Shown here one piece after another: positions 7,680 through 15,332 of a stretch of DNA of 64,000 bases (positions are counted from its first letter, which is position 1; every line of letters begins with the position of its first letter). The DNA comes from Hanstruepera flava (GTDB lineage Bacteria > Bacteroidota > Bacteroidia > Flavobacteriales > Flavobacteriaceae). The notes below the pieces were generated by a model. It was not told the DNA's origin. It was given only the letters and a program-made list of their open reading frames with translations, and did not search any database. Where the stretch lies: positions 905,501 through 969,500 of the forward strand of contig NZ_JALJCW010000001.1 in assembly GCF_023634025.1 (NCBI RefSeq), in the 5' to 3' direction. The translations under genes and the position numbers were made by a program.

Positions 7680-8012
7680 TTAATCATCGTCTTCATCTGA
7701 AACATCCTCGTCTTCGACTTCAATGTCTGGATCTTGAACAGCATCTGGATCGTTACCTGCATAATCCTCATAATCGTCTTCATCGTAATTTTCCATAGTA
7801 GCAGCCAACTTGGTACTTACTTTTACCAAATATTTGGTGTCGCTAGTAGTTACTTCAACAGCTTCTACAATTTCATTTTTTGCGTTTCTAAAACTAATAA
7901 CATTGTCATCATCATAGCCGTCGGGATACTTCTCCACCAATAAGGCCAAAATGTCTGGTGTTAATTTTTTAAAATCAACAATTACGCGTTTTAGATTGTC
8001 TTTTTTGTTCAT
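7680..8012 (-). CDS. Uncharacterised protein with acidic C-terminal tail, after the DHS-like gene
   Basis: A 110-residue protein with a basic N-terminus (MNKKDNLKRVIVDFKKL), a compact folded-looking part to about residue 75 (KYPDGYDDDNVISFRNAKNE, then VEAVEVTTSDTKYLVKVSTKL) and a tail of about 35 residues that is almost wholly Asp/Glu. Function unknown; databases may carry a generic name for it. It starts only 2 bp after the deoxyhypusine-synthase-like stop codon, so it is surely co-translated in the polyamine operon. The acidic tail could bind cations such as polyamines or basic proteins, but this is inference from charge alone. Confidence 0.7.
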   Translation of the reverse strand: MNKKDNLKRVIVDFKKLTPDILALLVEKYPDGYDDDNVISFRNAKNEIVEAVEVTTSDTKYLVKVSTKLAATMENYDEDDYEDYAGNDPDAVQDPDIEVEDEDVSDEDDD

Positions 8013-8014
8013 AA

Positions 8015-8995
8015 TTATAGGTCTAATAAGTAAGCAAATATAAGAGGCGCCACAATAGTCGCATCACTTTCTATTATAAATTTTGGTGTGTCTACATCTA
8101 ATTTACCCCAGGTTATTTTCTCATTGGGCACAGCACCGGAATACGAGCCATAACTGGTTGTTGAATCACTAATTTGACAGAAATAACTCCAGAAAGGCGT
8201 ATCGGTACGTTCCATATCTTGATACAACATAGGCACCACACAGATAGGGAAATCACCTGCAATACCACCTCCTATTTGAAAGAACCCAATACCTTTTTCA
8301 GAATTATCGGTGTACCAATCGGCTAAAAAGGTCATATACTCAATACCCGATTTCATGGTGCTAGCTTTTAATTCGCCTTTCAATACATAGCTTGCAAAAA
8401 TGTTACCCATGGTACTATCTTCCCATCCTGGGCAAACTATTGGCAAGTTCTTTTCGGCTGCAGCATACATCCAAGAGTCTTTTAAATCAATTTCGTAGTA
8501 CTCTTCTAAAACACCAGATAATAAAAGTTTATACATATATTCATGCGGCAAATAGCGTTCGCCATTGGCTTCAGCTTCTTTCCAAATCTTCACAATATGT
8601 TCTTGAATTCTACGAAACGCTTCTTCTTCAGGAATACAAGTATCTGTTACGCGGTTTAAGCCTTTTTCCAACAAATCCCATTCTTCTTGTGGTGTTAAAT
8701 CACGATAGTTAGGCACACGCTTGTAATGCGAATGAGCCACTAAATTCATGATATCTTCCTCCAAGTTGGCACCAGTGCAGGATACGATATGTACTTTATC
8801 TTGGCGTATCATTTCGGCAAAAATCTTGCCCAATTCGGCCGTACTCATAGCACCAGCCAAGGATACCAGCATTTTGGCTCCAGAGTTTAATTGCGCTTCA
8901 TATCCTTTTGCAGCATCAACCAAAGCTGCTGCATTAAAGTGTAAGTAATATTTTTTTATGAATTGGGATATGTGGCCTTTAGTTGTCATCGTCAT
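8015..8995 (-). CDS. Deoxyhypusine synthase-family protein, probably a polyamine aminobutyl transferase
   Basis: A 326-residue member of the deoxyhypusine synthase (DHS) family, NAD-dependent enzymes that move an aminobutyl group from spermidine or putrescine via a lysine imine. Seen: N-terminal substrate region with SLAGAMSTAELGKIFAEMIR (about 44-63) and SCTGANLEEDI (about 72-82), NAD-binding GFFQIGGGIAGDFPICV (about 238-254), and WGKLDVDTPKFIIESDAT with the Lys equivalent to the catalytic lysine in the eukaryotic WGK motif (about 296-313). Bacteria lack eIF5A, so the acceptor is probably a polyamine (homospermidine-type synthesis) rather than a protein. It overlaps agmatinase by 17 bp, within a speA-speB-DHS order that supports polyamine synthesis. 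Exact product is inferred. Confidence 0.85.
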   Translation of the reverse strand: MTMTTKGHISQFIKKYYLHFNAAALVDAAKGYEAQLNSGAKMLVSLAGAMSTAELGKIFAEMIRQDKVHIVSCTGANLEEDIMNLVAHSHYKRVPNYRDLTPQEEWDLLEKGLNRVTDTCIPEEEAFRRIQEHIVKIWKEAEANGERYLPHEYMYKLLLSGVLEEYYEIDLKDSWMYAAAEKNLPIVCPGWEDSTMGNIFASYVLKGELKASTMKSGIEYMTFLADWYTDNSEKGIGFFQIGGGIAGDFPICVVPMLYQDMERTDTPFWSYFCQISDSTTSYGSYSGAVPNEKITWGKLDVDTPKFIIESDATIVAPLIFAYLLDL

Positions 8996-9914
8996 TAAAT
9001 TTAGAAAATTTATTAATACCTATTTTCGTTTCATTAAAATTATTATCAAAGTCATCTTCTGCTTCATCATGCATAAACTTATACGACAGCATTTTGTAAT
9101 ACAATTTGGCTGCTAAAAAGTCTGAAGATTTTTCCTTTGGATTAGGACATAATTCAACAATATCAAAACCTACAACATTCTTCTCTTCAAAAACCTGCTT
9201 TAAAAATTCCAAGGTTTCATACCACAACAAACCACCTGGTTCTGGTGTTCCTGTACTTGGTAAAATTGATGGGTCAAAAGCGTCTAAATCAATAGTTATA
9301 AAAACGTTGTCTGTCATCAAGTCAATTGCAGTGTCCACCCAAGAATCGTCTACAGCCATATCGTGGGCAAAGAACGTTTTATCTTCATCCATTACCGTTG
9401 TTTCGGTAATATCCATACTGCGAATACCTACTTGAATTAAATTGGTTGTCTGACTAGCCTCATACAAAGCACAAGCATGATTACAAGTACTACCTTGATA
9501 TGTTTTGCGCAAATCGGCATGGGCATCCAATTGTAAAACAGTTAAATTATCATAACATTCATTAAAGGCGCGAATAGTTCCTATGGATATAGAATGTTCG
9601 CCACCAAATGCCGTAACAAACTTATTACGCTTAATATACTTTTTTGTGGTTTCGTGAACGGCTTCTACCATGCGCTCTGGTGAAGTATTTTCAGTTACTG
9701 GACTCGCTAAATAAACGCCTTGTTTATAAACTTCAGTTTGAGTTTCAATGTCATAAAGCTCCATGTTTTCAGAAGCATTTAAAAAGGCATCAGGACCTTT
9801 GTCAGCGCCTTTTTGCCAAGTACTCGTGCCATCATAAGGCACTGGAATTAGTACAATTTTCGAATTGTCTAATTTGGAATACTCTTCAGATATTCCTGCA
9901 TACGTTTTACTCAT
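8979..9914 (-). CDS. speB: Agmatinase (ureohydrolase family)
   Basis: A 311-residue binuclear manganese ureohydrolase, predicted to hydrolyse agmatine to putrescine and urea. All metal-binding motifs are visible: GGEHSISIG (about 105-113), LQLDAHADLRKTY (about 126-138) and ITIDLDAFDPSILPSTGTPEPGG (about 209-231, two pieces). Length is usual for the family. It overlaps the upstream arginine decarboxylase by 8 bp and the downstream DHS-like gene by 17 bp, making the three-step pathway arginine, agmatine, putrescine, higher polyamine. Arginase or formiminoglutamase would be alternatives by motif alone; the decarboxylase next to it decides for agmatinase. Confidence 0.9.
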   Translation of the reverse strand: MSKTYAGISEEYSKLDNSKIVLIPVPYDGTSTWQKGADKGPDAFLNASENMELYDIETQTEVYKQGVYLASPVTENTSPERMVEAVHETTKKYIKRNKFVTAFGGEHSISIGTIRAFNECYDNLTVLQLDAHADLRKTYQGSTCNHACALYEASQTTNLIQVGIRSMDITETTVMDEDKTFFAHDMAVDDSWVDTAIDLMTDNVFITIDLDAFDPSILPSTGTPEPGGLLWYETLEFLKQVFEEKNVVGFDIVELCPNPKEKSSDFLAAKLYYKMLSYKFMHDEAEDDFDNNFNETKIGINKFSKFNDDDN

Positions 9915-11304
9915 GGTAACCTAAAATTTTAAGTAAGTCTTCACTTTTTTGTTGTTCACTAAATAGTTTTGTGGTGATGTTTCCGTCATCATCCTTGTTA
10001 ATTAAAATATGTTTAGGCGACGGAATCAAGCAGTGTTGCAAGCCTCCAAATCCGCCAATAGTTTCTTGATAAGCTCCTGTATTGAAGAAGCCTATGTATA
10101 ATGGTTTTTCCTTATTATACTTTGGCAAATAGATAGCGTTCATGTGTTGCTCGCTATTGTAATAATCATCACTGTCACAGGTTAAACCACCCAAAAGCAC
10201 ACGCTCATAACTGTCATACCAACGGTTAATGGGCAACATAATAAAGCGTTTGTTAATGGCCCAAGTATCCGGTAATGTGGTAATGAATGATGAGTTGATC
10301 ATATTCCACTTCTCACGGTCATTTTGTTGTTTTTGGTATAGTACTTCATAAATGGCACCACCACTTTCACCAACAGTAAAACTCCCGAATTCAGTAAAAA
10401 TGTTGGGAACTGCAACTTCCTCTTCTTCACATACCAATTTAATTTGATTGATAATCTCATCAACCATATACTCATAGTCAAACTCAAAAGCTAAAGAGTT
10501 TTTTATGGGAAATCCGCCACCAATATTCAAACTGTCCAAGGTCGGACATATCTTTTTTAAGCTGGTGTAAACCTTTAAACATTTAGACAGTTCATTCCAG
10601 TAATAAGCATTATCGCGAATTCCTGTATTGATAAAAAAGTGTAGCATTTTAAGCTCTACTTTTTTATTGTTCTGAATTTGGTTTTTATAAAAAGGCACAA
10701 TGTTTTTGTAACCTATTCCCAAACGCGAGGTGTAGAACTCAAATTTAGGCTCTTCTTCTGATGCAATACGAATACCAACATTGAACTTGCCCTTAATCTC
10801 TTCCGAAAGCAAATCGATTTCCTCGTAATTATCAATAATCGGGATGGCATTTTTATGTCCATTATTTATAAGCCTAGCAATGTTTGTAACATATTGTGCG
10901 CGCTTAAACCCATTACTAATCACGTAGGTTTTATCAGTAATTTTACCTTCAGCCTTGAGGCTTTCAACAATATCGATATCGAATGCTGAAGAGGTTTCAA
11001 TGTGAATATCATTCTTTAGAGCTTCATCCAAAACATGCTTAAAATGCGAGCTTTTTGTACAATAGCAATAGTTGTACTTGCCTTTGTACTTATGTTTTTT
11101 AATGGCATTACCAAACCACGACTTTGCACGATTGATATTATTGGAAATCTGTGGTAGGTATGTGAACTTTAAGGGCGCACCATATTGCGATACCAACTCC
11201 ATAAGGTCAATATCATGGAATTGCAGTGTTTTATTTTCAAGTTTAAATTCATCTTGTGGAAAATCAAAAGTTTGATTCACCAAGTCAATATATTTTGTAT
11301 TCAT
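9907..11304 (-). CDS. speA: Arginine decarboxylase, PLP fold III, short form
   Basis: A 465-residue alanine-racemase-fold decarboxylase, converting arginine to agmatine. It carries the PLP-lysine segment YNYCYCTKSSHFKHVLDEAL (about 78-97), a Gly-rich phosphate loop LNIGGGFPIKNS (about 259-270), the Cys-Asp-Ser active-site motif GGLTCDSDDYYN (about 373-384) and a C-terminal FFNTGAYQETIGGFGGLQH (about 409-427) where the Tyr contacts PLP. It is much shorter than the about 630-660-residue enterobacterial SpeA, lacking its inserted domain, which is normal for Bacteroidetes forms. It is the first gene of the seven-gene run. A long 5' region with a foldable RNA and a promoter lies upstream. Confidence 0.88.
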   Translation of the reverse strand: MNTKYIDLVNQTFDFPQDEFKLENKTLQFHDIDLMELVSQYGAPLKFTYLPQISNNINRAKSWFGNAIKKHKYKGKYNYCYCTKSSHFKHVLDEALKNDIHIETSSAFDIDIVESLKAEGKITDKTYVISNGFKRAQYVTNIARLINNGHKNAIPIIDNYEEIDLLSEEIKGKFNVGIRIASEEEPKFEFYTSRLGIGYKNIVPFYKNQIQNNKKVELKMLHFFINTGIRDNAYYWNELSKCLKVYTSLKKICPTLDSLNIGGGFPIKNSLAFEFDYEYMVDEIINQIKLVCEEEEVAVPNIFTEFGSFTVGESGGAIYEVLYQKQQNDREKWNMINSSFITTLPDTWAINKRFIMLPINRWYDSYERVLLGGLTCDSDDYYNSEQHMNAIYLPKYNKEKPLYIGFFNTGAYQETIGGFGGLQHCLIPSPKHILINKDDDGNITTKLFSEQQKSEDLLKILGYHE

Positions 11305-11404
11305 TAATTATTTAGTTTGAAATTTAAAGGTATAACCGAAAATATTTTCCAGCATTAAGATATCATTAAATATCAAATATTCAAACTTGAATTTGAGGAT
11401 GTGT

Positions 11405-11564
11405 CGTAGGTATGAAACCATACAAATGTTGGCTCATTACGATGTAGAAAGCGGAAGTTAGCTCTAAAATTCGGTTGCTTAATCTATAAGCTGCTTTTGA
11501 ATATGACTTCCTAATTTTCAAAAGCCCGAACATAAAAACAGGTTTCAATTTGTTCAGCTAAATG
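11405..11564 (-). ncRNA. Candidate structured RNA: speA leader element or small RNA
   Basis: In the 483-bp space before speA a compact set of complementary segments is seen. Helix P0: 11458-11463 with 11556-11561 (6 bp). Helix P1: 11470-11474 with 11526-11530 (5 bp). Inside P1 lie two hairpins almost back to back: 11477-11481 with 11487-11491 (5 bp) and 11493-11501 with 11517-11525 (9 perfect bp). The 15-nt loop of the latter contains ACTTCC (11506-11511), able to pair with GGAAGT at 11453-11458, which makes a pseudoknot next to P0. Further 3' on the minus strand, 11410-11414 with 11419-11423 forms another hairpin inside 11405-11408/11438-11441. A canonical promoter places the transcript start near 11564, right at P0. 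It is not a tRNA, tmRNA, RNase P or SRP RNA by the motifs I can check. The rest of the spacer (11599-11787) shows only AT-rich promoter-like sequence. Confidence 0.5.
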
Positions 11565-11569
11565 CGCTG

Positions 11570-11598
11570 CAAATGTAATTTTTTTTTTGACACACCAA
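11570..11598 (-). promoter_or_regulatory. Canonical Bacteroidetes promoter for the RNA leader/speA operon
   Basis: On the minus strand TTG (11598-11596), 18 nt including a run of ten A residues, then TACATTTG (11577-11570) is a full match to TTG-N-TAnnTTTG. The predicted start lies near 11564, about 260 nt before the speA start codon, leaving a long untranslated leader. Confidence 0.65.
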
Positions 11599-11787
11599 AC
11601 ATTTTAATCCTTTTTTTAAAAAAATATTTAATCCTTGGTTTTCAATGATTTCTAAACTAATTTTAATAGCTTTAATATGGGTTTGACTAACCAAAATGGT
11701 ACATTCACTAATAAAAACTCATAGATTGCTCAAATGCGTTAGTTTCTATTCTATAAAGAAAGTAGATTTGATAAAAATCTTATAATC

Positions 11788-12285
11788 ATGAAAAAGCAAG
11801 TAACATTACCTCAGAAACCTTCAAGCGAAAACAAGCTTGATACAAAACAAAAAAAAACACAAAAAACAAATTACCATTGGCCTTTTGACCTCGAGACAAA
11901 ACACTTAAAAAAATCTTTTGGGTTTGCCATTCTACTTTTAATTACCGTCTTGGCTTCCCATTCCACACATGCACAGGTTCAGTCCAATCAAGGACTTTCT
12001 ATTAGTGGAACAGTAACCGATAACGAAGGGCCTTTACTTGGTGTAAACATCATTTTAAAAGGTGCAGAAGTTGGAACAACAACAGATAATAACGGTAATT
12101 TCACATTTCCAAAGGCACTAAAGCCCAACGACGTATTGGTATTTACCTATTTGGGTTATGAAACTCAAGAAATCACTATCACACAAAATACAACGCGCTT
12201 AAATGTGGTTATGGTAATTGACTCAATTGCAATACGAGGTGCTTTGGAAGTTGACACGCCTTATAAGTCTAAACGCACAGAATAA
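11788..12285 (+). CDS. Secreted or anchored protein with a single carboxypeptidase-regulatory-like domain
   Basis: A 165-residue protein with an unusually long, basic N-region (about 48 residues, many Lys/Gln), then a hydrophobic segment (about 49-62) ending in HAQ, which may act as a signal peptide or anchor. The remaining part is one CarboxypepD_reg-like beta-sandwich (SISGTVTDNEGPLLGVNIIL, about 71-90, to VFTYLGYETQEITI), the same domain that precedes SusC plugs, but here without plug or barrel. Role unknown. It is followed after 22 bp by the transglutaminase-like gene. No alternative start codon would give a conventional short signal peptide. Confidence 0.7.
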   Translation: MKKQVTLPQKPSSENKLDTKQKKTQKTNYHWPFDLETKHLKKSFGFAILLLITVLASHSTHAQVQSNQGLSISGTVTDNEGPLLGVNIILKGAEVGTTTDNNGNFTFPKALKPNDVLVFTYLGYETQEITITQNTTRLNVVMVIDSIAIRGALEVDTPYKSKRTE

Positions 12286-12307
12286 CCTTGTTTAATAGCC
12301 TTGTTTT

Positions 12308-13321
12308 ATGAACCTAATAAAACTTGTATTCATCCTCTTATTTGTAAGCCCGTCTTACGCTCAAATTTCTGATTTTAAAAATACAGATTTCAGAAAAGCC
12401 GATAGCTTGGCATTGGCTTACAAAGGGGCTGAATTAACCAACTTACTGCTATTAAGTAAAAAGCTTACAACCAACTTAAACACTGATGTTGAAAAATTTA
12501 GAGCCATTTATATGTGGGTCTGCACCAATATTGAAAACGATTACAGTCTCTATTTAAAATATGAACGTAAAAGCAAGCGTTATCAAAATGATAGTCTGGA
12601 GTTTAATCTTTGGCAAGCCGATTTCAAAAAAACGGTTTTTAAAACACTAGTTGAAGACCAAAAAACCATTTGTACTGGTTATGCTTATTTAGTTAAAAAA
12701 CTCGCCAATTTAGCTGGTTTAGAATGCGAGTTAATCCATGGTTATGGAAGAACCAGTACAACAGATATTGACAAATTACATGTACCTAACCACTCTTGGA
12801 ATGCTGTAAAATTGAACAACAAATGGTATTTATGCGACCCAACTTGGGCCAGTGGCAAACAAAATGCTGAAACGTTTGGGTTTACCTTTCAATATAACGA
12901 TGGCTACTTTTTAGCCGAACCCAAATTATTTGCCGTAAATCATTTTCCGGCCGATACCAAATGGTTGCTTCTAGGTGAAAACCCACCAACGTTTACAGAT
13001 TTTTTAAACGCGCCTGTAATTTATGGAAAAGCCTACACCAATTTAAAACAGCATAATGCACCACAATTTTTAAACAATACGGTTAAAAAGCATGAAACTG
13101 TAACTTTTGAATACGAGCTTTTAAGCACCATTAACTGTGAAGCCGTAAAACTTATTATCACCAATGGCCATAACAACAAAACTATTAGACCCAACTCCAC
13201 AACCCTAACCAATACCTCTCTGGTTTTGGAACACGAATTTACAACCACAGGGTTTTATGATGTACATGTGCTTATTGGTAACGATTTAATTTCTACCTAT
13301 ACGTTTGAAGTGAAGGGGTGA
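12308..13321 (+). CDS. Secreted transglutaminase-like (papain-fold) protein
   Basis: A 337-residue exported protein with signal peptide MNLIKLVFILLFVSPSYAQ and a transglutaminase-like cysteine protease domain. The catalytic triad is visible: Cys in KTICTGYAYLVKKLANLAG (about 118-136), His in PNHSWNAVKLNNKWYLCD (about 160-177) and the Asp of CDPTWASG (about 176-183). The fold resembles kyphoscoliosis-peptidase-like TG domains of Bacteroidetes. A C-terminal beta-rich domain (about 240-337, ending GFYDVHVLIGNDLISTYTF) probably binds a partner or surface. Substrate unknown. It lies between other exported proteins. Confidence 0.82.
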   Translation: MNLIKLVFILLFVSPSYAQISDFKNTDFRKADSLALAYKGAELTNLLLLSKKLTTNLNTDVEKFRAIYMWVCTNIENDYSLYLKYERKSKRYQNDSLEFNLWQADFKKTVFKTLVEDQKTICTGYAYLVKKLANLAGLECELIHGYGRTSTTDIDKLHVPNHSWNAVKLNNKWYLCDPTWASGKQNAETFGFTFQYNDGYFLAEPKLFAVNHFPADTKWLLLGENPPTFTDFLNAPVIYGKAYTNLKQHNAPQFLNNTVKKHETVTFEYELLSTINCEAVKLIITNGHNNKTIRPNSTTLTNTSLVLEHEFTTTGFYDVHVLIGNDLISTYTFEVKG

Positions 13322-13347
13322 GTTTATATTTTTAAATCATAGTAAAC

Positions 13348-13983
13348 ATGAAAAATATTTTCCAAGTTATTATTCTTTTAACAGCCGTTTTAACTTTTTC
13401 ACAAGAAAAGTTAATTGGTGAGTATTGCTCAATACCAATTGGAGAATCAGACGTTACTTGCATTGAATTTAAAAAGGACAACCTATTTAAATATAAAATT
13501 ACTGGATGTTTAGGAGTTTCTAAAATGGGTAGCGGTAAGTTTGAATTGAAAAACGGAAGCCTAAATCTATTTTTTGATAAAAAAAATCAAATTCCCAGAA
13601 GCACAACTAAAATAACTGAACACGAATCAAAATCAGAGAAAGAAGTCAAACTTCAGTTCAAAATAAAGGATGAAAACGGATTTGATATTCCAGCTAATAT
13701 AATTAGATTGACTAACCAAAAACATTTCTCTTTTGATGAGTATGCAAAAGTTTTTACAATTGATAAAAATAGTTTGAAAGCCAATTACAAAATTGAATTT
13801 ATAGGCTATGAAACTGTTGATATAGAAATTGAAAACAATACTGACAAAATGATTGAAATTCAATTGTTCCCTACTCAAGCAAAAATAATTTCGGACACAA
13901 AAATCATTATGAAATGGGAGAAAATTAATGACAATGAATTTCAAACCGGAACCAACTTATGGGACAGATTTAAAAAAGTGTAA
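13348..13983 (+). CDS. Secreted uncharacterised protein with a carboxypeptidase-regulatory-like half
   Basis: A 211-residue protein with signal peptide MKNIFQVIILLTAVLTFSQ. The first half (about 20-100) is beta-rich and contains the pattern GEYCSIPIGESDVTCIEF and YKITGCLGVSKMGSGKFEL, suggestive of a META/lipocalin-like sandwich. The second half (KIKDENGFDIPANIIRLTNQ, about 107-126, to KANYKIEFIGYETVDIEIEN) resembles a CarboxypepD_reg-like repeat. I do not recognise a function. It follows the transglutaminase-like gene by 26 bp and precedes another small anchored protein by 25 bp. Its base composition is somewhat more A-rich than its neighbours. Confidence 0.6.
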   Translation: MKNIFQVIILLTAVLTFSQEKLIGEYCSIPIGESDVTCIEFKKDNLFKYKITGCLGVSKMGSGKFELKNGSLNLFFDKKNQIPRSTTKITEHESKSEKEVKLQFKIKDENGFDIPANIIRLTNQKHFSFDEYAKVFTIDKNSLKANYKIEFIGYETVDIEIENNTDKMIEIQLFPTQAKIISDTKIIMKWEKINDNEFQTGTNLWDRFKKV

Positions 13984-14008
13984 AACTATTAAAACACAGT
14001 ATTATTTT

Positions 14009-14377
14009 ATGAAAAATAAATACTTAAAGACATCAATTGTAATTCTGGCTGTATTGCTTTTAAGCAATTCTTTCTCTGGTTATATCAACCTATTTACAGA
14101 AGGATTGTTCAAGAATTATCACTATCAAACCGAAAATGCAGAATTTGAATTTACAACAATCCCATCTAAAGGTCGAGACATTGAAATGATGAAAAGAAAT
14201 TTCACTTATTTTAAAGAGCAACATCCTGAATATAATGATTTGAAATTGTATCGGACATTTGAAAGAAATCCTCTAAAGTTTTGGAATTGGTATTCTTACA
14301 TCAGTGATGATATTTATCAGTTTCAATATAAAATCAAAACTGAATCCAATTCTACAAAAGGTAAGTTTGGAATATAG
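14009..14377 (+). CDS. Small exported or anchored uncharacterised protein
   Basis: A 122-residue protein of unknown function. An in-frame ATG at 13928 exists, but it lies inside the previous gene; the ATG at 14009 gives MKNKYLKTSIVILAVLLLSNS, an evident signal peptide or anchor, and so is preferred. The rest is rich in Tyr and Phe (FERNPLKFWNWYSYISDD, about 88-105) with no known motif. It ends 5 bp before the convergent pseudouridine synthase gene. Confidence 0.5.
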   Translation: MKNKYLKTSIVILAVLLLSNSFSGYINLFTEGLFKNYHYQTENAEFEFTTIPSKGRDIEMMKRNFTYFKEQHPEYNDLKLYRTFERNPLKFWNWYSYISDDIYQFQYKIKTESNSTKGKFGI

Positions 14378-14382
14378 ACACT

Positions 14383-15264
14383 TTACAACATTTTCAAGGT
14401 ATTTACCTCTTGTTCAGTTAAGTGTTTCCAATGACCACGAGGAATATCTTTTTTGGTTAAATGGGCAATGGCTACACAGTCTATTTTAATAATATCGTAA
14501 TTAAAGTGCTCAAAAATAGTACGGATAATGGTATTGCCTGTATTCTTTATTTTTAAACCAATATGATTTTTACTTTGGCCATCAATGTAGCTTATCTCTT
14601 CTACAGACACCAATTTACCATCAATTTTAAATCCGTCCTGTATACTTTTTAAATCTTCGAATTTCAGGTTTTTATCTAACTCTACTTGAAACAAGCGCGG
14701 CACACCATTTTTAGAATTGGTGAACTTCTTTGTAACCGCATCATCGTTAGTAAACAATATTAAACCTGTAGAATTTCTACCCAAACGCCCAATAGGTTTT
14801 ATTCTGGCATTAGTAGCGTTGGCCACCAAATCCATTACGGTTCTACCTTTACCTTCGCTAGTAGTCGTTGCAAAGCCTTTAGGTTTGTTCAATAACACAT
14901 AGGCTTTCTTTTCTGGGCTAATACGCCTACCATCGTAACGCACATCATCATCCAGTTTGACCTTGTAACCCATTTCGGTCACCACATTACCATTAACCGT
15001 TACCAAACCAATAGCAATGTGTTCATCAGCTTCACGACGTGAGCAAATACCCGAATTGGCTATGTATTTATTTAATCGAATACTATCTGAATCTTGTGTT
15101 TTTTGGGCAGTACTTTTCTTTTTCATAGGTGCGTTGCCACGAGCCAAGCTTTTACCGCTTGAATTCCCACTATCTCTACCCGACCTAACACCTTGGTTGT
15201 GTCTTTGCCCTCTTCCTGAAGGTCTTTTCTTTCCGCCTGTCCCTTGCTTTCTGCTCATAGTCAT
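14383..15264 (-). CDS. RsuA/RluB-type pseudouridine synthase homologue lacking the catalytic Asp
   Basis: A 293-residue protein: a Lys/Arg/Gly-rich disordered start (about 1-60), an S4 RNA-binding domain (IRLNKYIANSGICSRREADE, about 62-81) and an RsuA-like catalytic domain. The core motif, normally GRLDxxTxGLLLxTND, reads GRLGRNSTGLILFTND (about 158-173), so the aspartate that all pseudouridine synthases use is Gly here. The rest of the fold, including the C-terminal RGHWKHLTEQEV, is kept. It may be inactive for isomerisation and act as an RNA-binding factor, or the family branch may use another residue. It ends the mevalonate run, 68 bp after the prenyltransferase. Confidence 0.85.
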   Translation of the reverse strand: MTMSRKQGTGGKKRPSGRGQRHNQGVRSGRDSGNSSGKSLARGNAPMKKKSTAQKTQDSDSIRLNKYIANSGICSRREADEHIAIGLVTVNGNVVTEMGYKVKLDDDVRYDGRRISPEKKAYVLLNKPKGFATTTSEGKGRTVMDLVANATNARIKPIGRLGRNSTGLILFTNDDAVTKKFTNSKNGVPRLFQVELDKNLKFEDLKSIQDGFKIDGKLVSVEEISYIDGQSKNHIGLKIKNTGNTIIRTIFEHFNYDIIKIDCVAIAHLTKKDIPRGHWKHLTEQEVNTLKML

Positions 15265-15332
15265 TTCCCTTAAAAAGGGAATCGTTTAATTAATATTCAA
15301 ATTTTATGCAAAGATATATGATAATTAGTTGC

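Noticed and set aside
11405-11568. Known housekeeping RNA (tRNA, tmRNA, 6S, RNase P, SRP)
   Set aside because: No T-loop or CCA end, no resume-codon region, no GNAR apical SRP loop, no RNase P core words, and the fold is not a single long hairpin as in 6S RNA.
13928-14008. Longer start for the small anchored protein
   Set aside because: It overlaps the previous gene by 56 bp and would hide the evident signal peptide that starts at 14009.
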